From Acidobacteriota bacterium (lineage in GTDB: Bacteria; Acidobacteriota; Terriglobia; Terriglobales; Acidobacteriaceae): a DNA stretch of 22,983 bases. The stretch covers positions 1 through 22,983 of the forward strand of contig JAJYBW010000007.1 of assembly GCA_021778815.1 (NCBI GenBank), given 5' to 3'. Below the pieces are notes generated by a model. The model ran no database searches. It saw only the letters and a program-made list of their open reading frames with translations, and was not told the DNA's origin. The first letter of the stretch is position 1. Each line of letters opens with the position of its first letter. This document shows, one piece after another, positions 1 to 8,721 of this stretch. The translations under genes were made by a program, and so were the position numbers.

Positions 1-1167
1 GGTCGTCACCAATGCCATGACCACCAGCATGGTGAATAACGTAGGGGTGAAGGCGCCGACGTTGTAGGCGATATTCAGCACGATCAATTCCACCAGTCCG
101 CGCGTGTTGAGTAGCGCTCCCAAGGCGGCGGCATCTTTCCATGTCTGGCCATTCCATCTGGCAGCCAGCGCGGCTCCGCCCATTTTCCCGAAGACCGCGG
201 CAACTAAGACGATACCGGCCCAGAACCAGACGCTCGCTCCGTTCAGCAGGTCAAGACGCGTGCGCATGCCGGTCAGCGCAAAGAAGAGCGGAAGCAGCAG
301 GACGGACACCACCATATCGAGCTTTGCCCGGATGGCAGTTTGCCACCGCTCCACCCTGGGGAAACAAACACCGGCCATGAATGCGCCAAACAGCGGGTGC
401 ACGCCGATCGCTTGGGTTGCCGCAGCGGAAATGAGGGTGATGGCAATGACGACGCCCAACATTTCGAGCGAAAGATCGGTGGATGTGCGCATCCGTTTCA
501 CCAGCCAGGCTGCGACGGGTCGGACGACCATGATCATGACCACCAGATAGACGGCCAACGCTACCAATCGCAATGGCAAGGAAGCTGATCCGCCGTCATG
601 TCCGATCAGTGCCAGAGCGATGGCCAGAAGGGTCCACGCCACCACATCGTCGACCGCCGCGCACAGGATGGCAGTGGTTCCCAGGGCTGTGCCCTGCATG
701 TGCCGCTCCTCGATAATGCGGGCCAGGACAGGGAAGGCGGTGATGCTCATGGAAATGCCGAGAAAAAGAACAAATGGGACGCTGCCGATGCCGTGCGGCG
801 CAAATCGAATGCGTAAAGAGTGCGCCAGAATGGCTCCCATGGCGAAGGGGAATACGATGCTCATGCCACTGGCCATGACGGCGGTGGCTCGCTGCTTATA
901 GAGCTGCCCGTAGTCCAGTTCCATTCCGATCAGGAACAGAAACAAAATAAGGCCGACGGTACTCAGAATGTCAAAAGCGTTGAAGGATGAAGGCGGAAAT
1001 AATGTCGCCGACCAGTGCGGGGTGAATCGACCAAACACGGAAGGTCCGATGAGGATGCCGCCAATGATTTCGCCGATGACACGCGCCTGTCCTAACTTGC
1101 GAGCCAGCCACCCACAAAAGACGGTGACGAGCAGGACCAGGGTCATCTGGACCAGCAAAAGAGTCAT
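1..1167 (-). CDS. CPA2-family cation:proton antiporter (Kef/Nap type), C-terminus cut by window edge
   Basis: An open frame runs from an ATG at 1167 to the window edge without a stop (389 codons). An in-frame TGA lies six codons before the ATG and an AGGAGG Shine-Dalgarno sequence at 1178-1183, so the start is firm. The translation is a chain of hydrophobic helices typical of monovalent cation:proton antiporters of the inner membrane. Family blocks seen include GEIIGGILIGPSVFG (about residues 32-46), SITAFPVLARI (about 141-151), AAVDDVVAW (170-178) with the paired Asp173-Asp174 of the ion-binding site, and NTRGLVELIVLN near the edge. CPA2 members exchange Na+ or K+ for protons and serve in pH and salt homeostasis; the ion cannot be read from sequence. 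Any C-terminal TrkA or universal-stress domain would lie outside the window. Confidence 0.93.
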   Translation of the reverse strand, partial: MTLLLVQMTLVLLVTVFCGWLARKLGQARVIGEIIGGILIGPSVFGRFTPHWSATLFPPSSFNAFDILSTVGLILFLFLIGMELDYGQLYKQRATAVMASGMSIVFPFAMGAILAHSLRIRFAPHGIGSVPFVLFLGISMSITAFPVLARIIEERHMQGTALGTTAILCAAVDDVVAWTLLAIALALIGHDGGSASLPLRLVALAVYLVVMIMVVRPVAAWLVKRMRTSTDLSLEMLGVVIAITLISAAATQAIGVHPLFGAFMAGVCFPRVERWQTAIRAKLDMVVSVLLLPLFFALTGMRTRLDLLNGASVWFWAGIVLVAAVFGKMGGAALAARWNGQTWKDAAALGALLNTRGLVELIVLNIAYNVGAFTPTLFTMLVVMALVTT

Positions 1168-1590
1168 TGAGCTTTCTCCTCCTCACGATCGAAATCGGAT
1201 ACGCGATACAAGGCGTGATTCGCAGGAGTTTCAGGTAAACAGTTGCGGCCGAATACGGCGGAAAACGCAAGCTTATAGAGGGAATTGGGGTTTAGATTCT
1301 CAGATTACCGATGGGGTTGGCAACAGCGAGAAGCATTCGCGGCCAGCCCTCTCGAATGATAGAGTTGCAGCCTAGAAAAAATCGCGAGGAACGATACCGT
1401 CGCGGGCTTGCATCGCTTTCCAGGCTGAACAACATCCAGAATAAGCGGGGGCAATTTATCTGTGGGAGCGTCGGTTCGAGCTCGACGAGCGAAGATCGAT
1501 GCCGGGCTAAATTTTTCTTTTGTGTACTGCGGACTGCCAAAAAAATATGGTCGATGAATCTCTCGGCGATTTTTCTGCATCGGACGAGAT
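1168..1590. other. Intergenic region between divergent antiporter and AsmA-like genes
   Basis: This 423-base stretch has no convincing gene; the short open frames here have no ribosome-binding site or recognisable protein. It must hold the promoters of the two divergent genes. I could not find a strong -35/-10 pair for either. A perfect 10-bp palindrome (TCGAGCTCGA) lies at 1476-1485, and an A/T-rich block at about 1507-1548 precedes the AsmA-like gene. Confidence 0.5.
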
Positions 1591-3189
1591 GTGGAGCAAG
1601 AACCGAACGTACCTAAACGAAGAAATAGCCATCGTCGTCGTAACATTGTTCTCGTCATTTTCGCCTTCGTTGTTGGACTTCTCATCGCTGGCCTGATCGC
1701 GGCTCAATATGCGATCCATCATGCGGAGCCCATGCTGCGGGCGCGCGTGATTCAAACCCTTTCCCAGCGGTTTAACAGCCAGGTTCAGCTCGGGGAATTC
1801 GACGTGTCCGTGCTGCACGGATTGGATGTTGAAGGAAAGAACCTGAGTCTTCGGTCGAATCTTGATCCCAGCTTGCCACCGCAAATTCAGGTAGGGCAGT
1901 TCAGTTTCCACGCGCCTTTGCTGGATATTTTCCAGTCACCCATGCACATCGGGTTGGTCGAGCTGCACGGGCTGCAGATCATGATTCCGCCCAAGGGTCA
2001 GCGGTCAGCGATGCCAAAATCGAAAAAGAGTCATGGCAAAATTTCGATTTTGATCGACAAGATTATTTGCGACGAGACAATGTTGACGATCATGACCGAC
2101 AAGCCCAATAAGATCCCGTTGCAATTCCAGATTCACTCTCTAACGCTGACACGGGTCGGCAACAATAAGCCGATGCATTTTGTTGCCCAGCTGGTGAATC
2201 CTAAGCCGTTAGGAGATATTGCCAGCAGCGGCAATTTCGGCCCATGGAATGCGGACCAACCCTCCGATACTCCGGTAAATGGTAGCTATTCTTTTACTCA
2301 CGCGGATCTGAGCACAACGCATGGAATTACCGGGATGCTTTCCTCTCAAGGCAGGTACTCCGGGCAACTGGACACAATCACAGTCGATGGAACCACTGAC
2401 ACACCGGACTTCAGCGTGGATGTGAGTGGGCACAAGGTGGACCTGACCACGCAATTTCATGCCATCGTGAATGGGACGAACGGAAATACTTATCTGCAGC
2501 CGGTCAAGGCTCACTTTCTGCACACCGATATCACGGCGACGGGAGATGTGGTGCGGGCGCAGAACCAGCCGGGTCATGACATTCACCTTGAGGTGACCAT
2601 TCACAAGGGGCGTATCGAGGACCTGCTCGAGTTGGGGGTGAAGACAAGCCCGCCGGTGATGACCGGGAACGTTCAGCTGAAGACCGAGTTCCATTTGCCG
2701 CCTGGGACCCAACCCGTGAATCAAAAGCTGAAGTTGAATGGGACATTCGCGGTGCAGAATATTTCGTTTACGAATGACAAGGTCCAAAAGAAGATGGATC
2801 AATTGAGCCTGCGCAGCCGAGGCAAAGCCGCAGAAGCGAAGGACATGGACAACGAAAACGGAGTGCAATTGCCGGGCCAACAAGACGTACAGGCGAATAT
2901 GCACGGAGTGTTTGATCTGGGAAGCGGAAAGCTAAACCTACCGCAGCTTGTCTGCACGATTCCTGGCGCAGAGATTCGTCTCGCGGGAGAGTATACATTA
3001 GACGGCAGAGTCTTCAACTTTACGGGTCGCGCGCGCATGCAGGCCTCTGTTTCGAGTATCGTGGGCGGATGGAAAGGGAAGTTGCTGACGCCGCTGAATC
3101 CGTTTTTCTCCAAGAATGGCGCGGGTACTGATGTCCCCATCAAGATCACCGGAACCAACACCAGTCCGCACTTCGGCTTGAATTATTAG
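1591..3189 (+). CDS. AsmA-like membrane-anchored protein
   Basis: The 532-residue product has a basic N-terminus, one transmembrane segment at about residues 19-40, and a long region of beta-strand-rich repeats like the AsmA/DUF748 group of envelope proteins. The C-terminal part, with LAGEYTLDGRVFNFTGRARM and a PIKITGTNTSPHFGLN ending, matches the AsmA-like C-terminal pattern. Family members are inner-membrane-anchored and extend into the periplasm; several are implicated in outer-membrane lipid transport or homeostasis, but no role can be assigned here. The start is a GTG at 1591, because an in-frame TGA lies 12 codons upstream and no other start codon lies between. The ribosome-binding site is weak. 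The stop codon overlaps the stop of the convergent peroxiredoxin-like gene by four bases. Confidence 0.8.
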   Translation: MEQEPNVPKRRNSHRRRNIVLVIFAFVVGLLIAGLIAAQYAIHHAEPMLRARVIQTLSQRFNSQVQLGEFDVSVLHGLDVEGKNLSLRSNLDPSLPPQIQVGQFSFHAPLLDIFQSPMHIGLVELHGLQIMIPPKGQRSAMPKSKKSHGKISILIDKIICDETMLTIMTDKPNKIPLQFQIHSLTLTRVGNNKPMHFVAQLVNPKPLGDIASSGNFGPWNADQPSDTPVNGSYSFTHADLSTTHGITGMLSSQGRYSGQLDTITVDGTTDTPDFSVDVSGHKVDLTTQFHAIVNGTNGNTYLQPVKAHFLHTDITATGDVVRAQNQPGHDIHLEVTIHKGRIEDLLELGVKTSPPVMTGNVQLKTEFHLPPGTQPVNQKLKLNGTFAVQNISFTNDKVQKKMDQLSLRSRGKAAEAKDMDNENGVQLPGQQDVQANMHGVFDLGSGKLNLPQLVCTIPGAEIRLAGEYTLDGRVFNFTGRARMQASVSSIVGGWKGKLLTPLNPFFSKNGAGTDVPIKITGTNTSPHFGLNY

Positions 3190-3842
3190 AGCGACGGTTC
3201 GCGATCCAGCACAGCCAGCACTTCTTCCGGCTCGGGGCGAACGCGGAAATCTGCGTGTGCCTGGGCGAAGGCGATGCTTCCATCCGGACGCAGAAGGTAG
3301 GTGGCCGGCAGCAGGAGACGCCATGAAGGGTCGTCGTTGATGAATGGAATATTCACCAGGATGCTGCGGTAATGCTTCTGGTGATACGCGGGAACCGAAT
3401 ACGCGATGCGAAAACGCTCTGCGATGGCCAGGCCGGGATCGCTCAAGACTGGAAAGGGGAATGGATGTTGCTGCAGCAGCAGATCGTTTTGATGCACGGT
3501 CTGGGGCGAGATAGCCACCAGCAAGGCGCCGCGCTTGCGCAACTCCGGATAGAGTTTGCGCCAAGCCTCCAATTCCGTGAGGCAGTATGGACACCAGCGT
3601 CCGCGAAAGAAGTTGACGATCACCGGGCCAAGTGCGAGCAGGTCCGCAGAGTGCACCATGCGGCCATTCGCATCGGGAAGTGAGAACTCCGGCGCGATGC
3701 TGCCGACGGAAAGAATCTGCTGTTCGATGCCGGTCGAAAACAATTCGGCAACGGCATTTTCGCTGGGTTGCAGACGCTCCGGCTGAACCAGACTCCGCGT
3801 CTGTTCGCTGATCTGGTCGAGTTGGTCCTGCAATTTGAGCAT
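3186..3842 (-). CDS. Peroxiredoxin-like (AhpC/TSA fold) thiol protein
   Basis: This 218-residue cytoplasmic protein (no signal peptide) has a thioredoxin-like fold. After an N-terminal helical region of about 45 residues comes GSIAPEFSLPDANG, then NFFRGRWCPYCLTELEAW with Cys84 and Cys87. That block corresponds to the YRGGWCPYC motif of the 'peroxiredoxin-like family', where a CxxC replaces the TxxC of classical peroxiredoxins. Such proteins are expected to reduce peroxides or exchange disulfides, but substrates are mostly unproven. The ATG at 3842 gives the usual family N-terminus. It lies 48 bases downstream of ffh on the same strand and could be cotranscribed, with no obvious functional link. 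Its stop codon overlaps that of the convergent AsmA-like gene. Confidence 0.88.
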   Translation of the reverse strand: MLKLQDQLDQISEQTRSLVQPERLQPSENAVAELFSTGIEQQILSVGSIAPEFSLPDANGRMVHSADLLALGPVIVNFFRGRWCPYCLTELEAWRKLYPELRKRGALLVAISPQTVHQNDLLLQQHPFPFPVLSDPGLAIAERFRIAYSVPAYHQKHYRSILVNIPFINDDPSWRLLLPATYLLRPDGSIAFAQAHADFRVRPEPEEVLAVLDREPSL

Positions 3843-3890
3843 GCGAGTCTTTCACGTATCTGTGCGGATATCGGCGAGAGTGCTTGCTTC

Positions 3891-5267
3891 CTAGCGGCCG
3901 CCGCGCATATTGGCGAGCGAGCCCATCAGACGGCGTTGCACGGCGCCGCCCTTTCCCATCGACTTGAACATTTTGCGCATCTGGGCGTACTGGCGCAGCA
4001 TTTGATTCACTTCCTGCACGCTGGTTCCGGAGCCGCGGGCGATACGCTTGCGGCGGCTGCCGGAGATGAGTTCGTGATTCTTTCTCTCAGCGTTGGTCAT
4101 GGAGTTGATGATGGCTTCAATGCGGGTGAATTGTTTTTCATCCACACTGCCGGCGGCCTGCTGCATCCCCTGAAACGGGCCGACCGAGGGAAGCATCTTC
4201 ATGATGCTTTGCAGCGAGCCCATTTTCTTGATCTGACGCAGTTGCTCGCGAAAATCTTCCAACGAGAAACCATCGCCGAGCAGTGCCTTCTTGGCGAGCT
4301 CTTCTGACTTTTTCCGATCGAGATGTTCTTCCGCTTTCTCGATCAGGGTCATGATGTCGCCCATCCCGAGGATGCGGCTGACGATACGGTCGGGATGGAA
4401 GGGCTCGAACGCGTCCGGCTTTTCGCCCATGCCGATGAACTTGATGGGCTGGCCGGTGACATGGCGGATGGAAAGGGCAGCGCCGCCGCGGGCATCGCCA
4501 TCCATCTTGGTCAGCACGATACCCGTGAGCGCCAGGCGGTCATGAAATTCCTTGGCCGAACGAACCGCATCCTGGCCGGTCATGGCGTCGGCGACGAATA
4601 GAATTTCCTGCGGATTCAGCAGCGACTTCAGCCGCTGCATTTCGTTCATGAGGCCTTCATCGATGTGCAGGCGGCCCGCGGTGTCGACAATCATTACGTC
4701 GCAACCGGAGATGATGGCTTCGCGACGAGCTTCTTTCGCCAAGCGCTCGACCAGTGCTGGACCGGCGGCTTCACCTTTTAGATCGCCTTCATACAAGTTG
4801 GTGCCGATGGTCTTGGCAACGATCTGGAGCTGTTCGCGCGCGGCAGGACGATAGACGTCGACTGAGACCAGCAGCGGGCGATGCCCGCCTTTTTTCAACC
4901 AGGCGGCCAGCTTGCCGGAGGTGGTGGTCTTACCGGAACCTTGCAGGCCAGCCATGAGAATGACAGTGGGCGGCTGCGATGCAAACTTGAATCGGGCTGT
5001 ATCGGTGCCCAGCATCGCGACCAGTTCATCGCGAACAATCTTGATGACTTGCTCTGTGGGAGAAAGCGCGGTCAGCACTTCCTGACCTAAAGCCTTGGTG
5101 CGGATGTGCTCGATCAGATCTTTGACGACGTTCAGGTTGACGTCGGCTTCGAGCAGCGCGATGCGGATTTCTTTGAGCGCCTCGCCGATATTTTCCTCGG
5201 TGATGGTGCCCTGGCCGCGCAAATTTTTAAAGGTGCGCTGAAGTTTTTCTGACAGGTTTTCAAACAT
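3891..5267 (-). CDS. ffh: Signal recognition particle protein Ffh
   Basis: The 458-residue product is a full-length SRP54/Ffh GTPase. It binds 4.5S RNA and signal peptides of nascent membrane proteins and docks them with FtsY at the membrane. The N domain (1-95) includes IGEALKEIRIALLEADVN. The G domain shows the P-loop GLQGSGKTT (107-115), DVYRPAAREQL (137-147), DTAGRL (195-200) and TKMDGDARGG (253-262). The methionine-rich M domain (about 320-458) has RIARGSGTSVQEVNQML for RNA binding. Length and motif order are normal. The start ATG gives the canonical MFENLSEKLQ. An AGGG lies about 8 bases upstream of the ATG. A single-domain response regulator gene lies 119 bases upstream on the same strand. 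Confidence 0.98.
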   Translation of the reverse strand: MFENLSEKLQRTFKNLRGQGTITEENIGEALKEIRIALLEADVNLNVVKDLIEHIRTKALGQEVLTALSPTEQVIKIVRDELVAMLGTDTARFKFASQPPTVILMAGLQGSGKTTTSGKLAAWLKKGGHRPLLVSVDVYRPAAREQLQIVAKTIGTNLYEGDLKGEAAGPALVERLAKEARREAIISGCDVMIVDTAGRLHIDEGLMNEMQRLKSLLNPQEILFVADAMTGQDAVRSAKEFHDRLALTGIVLTKMDGDARGGAALSIRHVTGQPIKFIGMGEKPDAFEPFHPDRIVSRILGMGDIMTLIEKAEEHLDRKKSEELAKKALLGDGFSLEDFREQLRQIKKMGSLQSIMKMLPSVGPFQGMQQAAGSVDEKQFTRIEAIINSMTNAERKNHELISGSRRKRIARGSGTSVQEVNQMLRQYAQMRKMFKSMGKGGAVQRRLMGSLANMRGGR

Positions 5268-5386
5268 AGGTCAAACCCTAGTGTACCAAGGGTCCCGGGT
5301 GCCTCATATGCCGTGAGATCGATGAGAAAAGTTGCGACTGGAGAACTACGCTGGTGTGGTTTTCGAGCGCGGATAGCGGCGCAGAG

Positions 5387-5836
5387 TCAGGAGATGGCTT
5401 TGACGCCGGGCTTGTCGGCCTGCTCTGCCCGGCCGCTGGGCTGTTTGGTCTCACCCAAATGCAACCGTTCAAAAATCAGTTGGATTAACTTCTGGGGATG
5501 AATCGGTTTTAGCAGGACTTCAAAATCGCACCAGGCTTTGCCGGCTTTGGCTAACAGGCCGGTAGTCGCAGCCTGTCCGGAGAACAATAAAATGGCGCAA
5601 TCGGGAATGTCTTTTTTGATTGCTATCGCGACATCGATGCCGCTCATTCCCGGCATGACGACATCGGCAAGCAGCAGTTCCGGAGGAATGACGCGCGCGA
5701 TTTCAAGAGCGCCAAATCCGTCATAGGCTGTCATGGCTGCGATGCCATGCTGCGCGAGGATGGTGGTGAGTGTGTCGGCGATGACGACTTCATCATCGAC
5801 AACCAAGACCACAGGATTTCGGGGACCGTTATGCAC
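5387..5836 (-). CDS. Single-domain response regulator
   Basis: The protein is essentially one CheY-like receiver domain: VVLVVDDE near the N-terminus (acidic pocket), LLLADVVMPGMSGID with the phosphoacceptor Asp, LLFSG, and LLKPIHP with the conserved Lys. No output domain follows; the last 25 or so residues look disordered. I chose GTG at 5836 (149 residues) because AAGGGA sits six bases upstream and the domain then starts about ten residues in, as in related receivers. The frame stays open upstream, with possible starts at 5899 (GTG after a G-rich stretch) and 5953 (TTG, no ribosome-binding site). Its partner kinase is not in the window. It would act by phosphorylation-dependent protein contact rather than DNA binding. 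Confidence 0.85.
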   Translation of the reverse strand: MHNGPRNPVVLVVDDEVVIADTLTTILAQHGIAAMTAYDGFGALEIARVIPPELLLADVVMPGMSGIDVAIAIKKDIPDCAILLFSGQAATTGLLAKAGKAWCDFEVLLKPIHPQKLIQLIFERLHLGETKQPSGRAEQADKPGVKAIS

Positions 5837-6104
5837 GGTGATTCCCTTCGCCCATACGTCGCTGAGAGGAATCGCTTCGAAATTTGCAGGATAACTCACC
5901 TGATCCCCCCGGGGAAAAACAACGATAGCAGGATTCGCCCCCGTTTTCCACAACTGATTGCATACAGCGGATTTACCTGCGGCTAAATTATCTCGTCGTT
6001 TATAGTTGATTTGTGTTAATTTATGGATACTTCAGTGTTACGTTTGTGTGACGTTAACCCTGCGTCGACTTCCAGCGCAATTTCGAATCGGGAGATTCTG
6101 TTCG

Positions 6105-6371
6105 ATGAAATTTGAGTCCGTACCGCAGGCCGATGTCCCTAGAGGTCGTGAGGGGAAACACAAGCAGATCGTCGAAGTGCTGCTGCGCGATCTGAGCCAG
6201 CTTCAAGAGAACTCCGCGCTGAAAGTTCCTCTGTCGGCCCTGCCAGACACAAAGGAGAATGTTCGTGCTGCCTTAAGCAGGGCAACGCGACAGCGCGGGA
6301 TCGATATTGCGACCACCAGCGACAGTGAATTCCTCTATGTGTGGAGGATCGAGGCTGCGATCGAGATCTGA
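6105..6371 (+). CDS. Small conserved-looking protein of unknown function
   Basis: An 88-residue, basic, soluble protein with no signal peptide or membrane segment. I do not recognise a named domain. It begins MKFESVPQADVPRG, followed by a helical stretch (GKHKQIVEVLLRDLSQL), a short region rich in Leu/Pro, then a helix with Arg/Lys (ENVRAALSRATRQRG) and a terminal strand EFLYVWR. The helix-turn-helix-plus-strand rhythm is compatible with a small nucleic-acid-binding or regulatory protein, but this is only a guess. The ATG at 6105 is preceded by GGGAG about 10 bases away. It ends 33 bases before the convergent ABC ATPase gene. Upstream lies a 268-base A/T-rich divergent region shared with the response regulator. 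Confidence 0.7.
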   Translation: MKFESVPQADVPRGREGKHKQIVEVLLRDLSQLQENSALKVPLSALPDTKENVRAALSRATRQRGIDIATTSDSEFLYVWRIEAAIEI

Positions 6372-6404
6372 ATGATCCAAGGACTCAGATCAAGGGACTT
6401 CAGG

Positions 6405-7175
6405 TCAAGCGTGGAGGCGTGGAGAAATTTCATCCGAGGCGATTTCGCCGTCGCGGATGTGGACAATGCGATGCGCATAGCTGGCAATATCCGGCTCATG
6501 GGTCACCACGATAATGGTGTTCCCTTTGGCGTGGAGTTCATCCATCAGGGCCATGATTTCAGCGCCAGTCTTGGAATCGAGGTTTCCTGTGGGTTCGTCG
6601 GCCAGGATGATTGAGGGATTGTTGATGAGCGCCCGGGCGATGGCAACGCGCTGGCGCTGACCGCCGGATAGCTCATTTGGCTTGTGGTACATGCGCTCGC
6701 CAAGATTCACTGCCGTGAGAGCCGCCTTGGCGCGCTCAATCCGCTCTTCGGCGGGGGTGCCGTTATAAATCAGCGGCAGTTCAACGTTGTGCAGGGCAGT
6801 GGCGCGTGCCAGCAAATTGAACGTCTGAAAAACAAAGCCGATTTCCTTATTGCGGATGCGTGCCAGTTCGTCGTCATTCAACTCGCTGACTTCGTGCCCA
6901 TTCAGCCAGTAGCTTCCTTGCGTGGGCGTATCCAGGCATCCAATCAGGTTCATCAACGTGGATTTGCCGGAGCCTGAAGGCCCCATGATGGCCACGTACT
7001 CGTTGTGTCGAATGCGCAGATTGACGCCGCGCAGCGCGTGCACCTGCTCGGCGCCCATGTTGTAGGTCTTCCAGAGATTGTCGACAACAATTACTTCATC
7101 CGGCTCTGGCTTCACCACTACGGGCCGGGTCGCCGGAGTCGCTGCGGCCGACTCAATTGAAGTCTCGAATGTCAT
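6405..7175 (-). CDS. ABC transporter ATP-binding protein (MacB/LolD type)
   Basis: The 256-residue cytoplasmic ATPase has all nucleotide-binding motifs: Walker A GPSGSGKS (65-72), Q-loop Q117, signature LSGGQRQRVAIARAL (169-183), Walker B SIILADEP (188-195), and the switch His226. The sequence LNGHEVSELNDDELARIRNKEIGF places it in the MacB/LolD/FtsE-like subfamily that drives mechanotransmission rather than classical import. The ATG at 7175 has GGAG seven bases upstream; an earlier in-frame TTG at 7181 is less likely. About 30 extra residues precede the domain. It lies 86 bases downstream of the adaptor gene in the same direction. The expected FtsX/MacB-like permease gene does not follow; the next gene is convergent. 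Confidence 0.95.
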   Translation of the reverse strand: MTFETSIESAAATPATRPVVVKPEPDEVIVVDNLWKTYNMGAEQVHALRGVNLRIRHNEYVAIMGPSGSGKSTLMNLIGCLDTPTQGSYWLNGHEVSELNDDELARIRNKEIGFVFQTFNLLARATALHNVELPLIYNGTPAEERIERAKAALTAVNLGERMYHKPNELSGGQRQRVAIARALINNPSIILADEPTGNLDSKTGAEIMALMDELHAKGNTIIVVTHEPDIASYAHRIVHIRDGEIASDEISPRLHA

Positions 7176-7261
7176 GCACAATCTCCAGTCATTCCAGCAA
7201 AAGCGCTGCCTGTCCTCGACGCGTCGTCGGGGTTCAGGGTATCAGTTCTACAAGCCGAAGC

Positions 7262-8647
7262 CTATGTTGATGGATTCGCCGCCGCAGGTGTTGTATCGCG
7301 TTTCACGGTTGCGTCGTCTTTCAGGATCCGAAGAACACGATAGGGCCCGATGATGATTTCCTCCCCGGGCTTCACGCCGCTGGTCACCTCAATGTCAGAA
7401 GCACCGGTGATGCCTGTCTGGACGGGCACGAAGACCGCACGCAGCTTTCGCCCCTCTTTTCTCATGACAAACACGCCTTGCACCGTCTGCGCTTTGGGGC
7501 CGGCGGACAGACTGGCATTTAGCTTCTTAGCACCCTTCTTTTTCCCGGAATCGGGAACTTCCATCACCAGAGCTTGCAGCGGAATGGCGACGACATCATC
7601 CTTATGGGCGGTGGTGATTTTCGCGGTCGCCGACAGGCCCGGCCGCAACTCGGCGGTAGGATTGTCCAGCGTGACCACGACCTTAAAATCCTTGGCCTCT
7701 TCTGTGCCGGTCGTGCTTTGGCTGGTGGAGACGCCGGTGGATCGCAACAACGCCTGAACGCCAACTTCAGTGACATGGCCCTTGAAAGACTTGCCGGGAA
7801 GTGCATCGACGGTCACATCCGCCGGCTGACCGATTTTGATGCCAGTGATGTCGGTCTCGTCGACCTTGACCTCGGCCGTGACGACGGACATGTTGGCGAG
7901 GGTCATCAGTGTACTGCCCTGGGCGTTTTGGATGCCCTCCACGACAGTTTCACCTTCGCGCACCGGCAAGTTGGTGACGATGCCGTCGAAGGGCGCGATG
8001 CTGATGGACCTGTTGTATTGATCGACATCGCCCAGCAGTGTCTGTTGCGCGCTGGTCAGCTTGTCGCGGGCTGAAGCGGTCTGAGCATTGGCCTGCACCA
8101 GCGAAGCCTGGTCCTGAGCCAGGGTGGCGACGGCGATATCGTAGGCTGCCTTATCGGCGTCGTAATCCTTTTTGGAGATCAGGGCTTCTTTATAAAGTTC
8201 CTGTCCTCGCTTGTAATCGAGTTGCTTCTGCTCCAGGTCTGCCTTGGCGTGTTCCACGTTCGCTTTCGCGACTTCCTGGGCAGCGACGTCGGCGGCGATA
8301 TCCCTTTGCGCACCACTGATGGCGGCCTTCTGCGCACCTACGGCAGACTCCTGCGGAACATTTTCAATGACCGCCAGAACCTCGCCTTTTTTAACATGGT
8401 CGCCCTCTTTGACATAGAGGTGGGTAATGGGGCCCATAGCCGTGGCGCCAATGTTGACATAATCCTCGTGATTCGGTTGGATTTCGCCGGTGCCGCTGAC
8501 GATGCTGGAGAGATTCGTTCGTGTCACCTTAGCAGTCAGCACTTTCTGCGCATCGGCGTCGCTGCGATAGACGGTTAGAGCAACCAGGGCAGCACAGCCG
8601 ATCAGGACCACGAGCACAATCGCAATCATTTTTTTGTTGATCTTCAT
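7262..8647 (-). CDS. Periplasmic adaptor (membrane fusion protein, MacA/HlyD family)
   Basis: The 461-residue protein starts with a membrane anchor (about residues 5-26). A barrel-sandwich half-motif follows (GTGEIQPNHEDYVNIG, then HLYVKEGDHVKKGEVLAVIEN). Next come a long alpha-helical hairpin rich in Ala, Gln, Lys and Asp (about 105-215), the second half-motif (SIAPFDGIVTNLPVREGETV), and a beta-barrel region ending in TSGVKPGEEIIIGPYRVL. This is the architecture of adaptors that join an inner-membrane ABC or RND pump to an outer-membrane channel. The partner ATPase gene lies 86 bases downstream. The ATG at 8647 has a GGAAGAG stretch upstream. The usual permease gene is missing, so the cargo (drug, lipid, siderophore or peptide) cannot be predicted. 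Confidence 0.93.
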   Translation of the reverse strand: MKINKKMIAIVLVVLIGCAALVALTVYRSDADAQKVLTAKVTRTNLSSIVSGTGEIQPNHEDYVNIGATAMGPITHLYVKEGDHVKKGEVLAVIENVPQESAVGAQKAAISGAQRDIAADVAAQEVAKANVEHAKADLEQKQLDYKRGQELYKEALISKKDYDADKAAYDIAVATLAQDQASLVQANAQTASARDKLTSAQQTLLGDVDQYNRSISIAPFDGIVTNLPVREGETVVEGIQNAQGSTLMTLANMSVVTAEVKVDETDITGIKIGQPADVTVDALPGKSFKGHVTEVGVQALLRSTGVSTSQSTTGTEEAKDFKVVVTLDNPTAELRPGLSATAKITTAHKDDVVAIPLQALVMEVPDSGKKKGAKKLNASLSAGPKAQTVQGVFVMRKEGRKLRAVFVPVQTGITGASDIEVTSGVKPGEEIIIGPYRVLRILKDDATVKRDTTPAAANPST

Positions 8648-8721
8648 TCGGCAATCTCTTCCATCGATGGTGGAATCACGCAGAAGGTCAGTGGCATCTT
8701 CCGACGCGTCCTTTTTCTATA

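Noticed and set aside
2209..2904. 231-codon minus-strand open frame inside the AsmA-like gene
   Set aside because: It is antisense to a coherent membrane-anchored protein and shows no domain.
2998..3855. 285-codon minus-strand open frame across the AsmA-like and peroxiredoxin-like genes
   Set aside because: Its Arg/Ser/Ala-rich composition and overlap with two supported genes mark it as a shadow frame.
5280..5288. Extended -10-like TGGTACACT before ffh
   Set aside because: Transcription would start only about six bases before the ffh ATG, leaving no room for its ribosome-binding site, and no -35 is present.
7217..7226. 10-bp palindrome CGACGCGTCG between the adaptor and ATPase genes
   Set aside because: Short GC-rich palindromes are common by chance here, and the two genes are evidently one unit.
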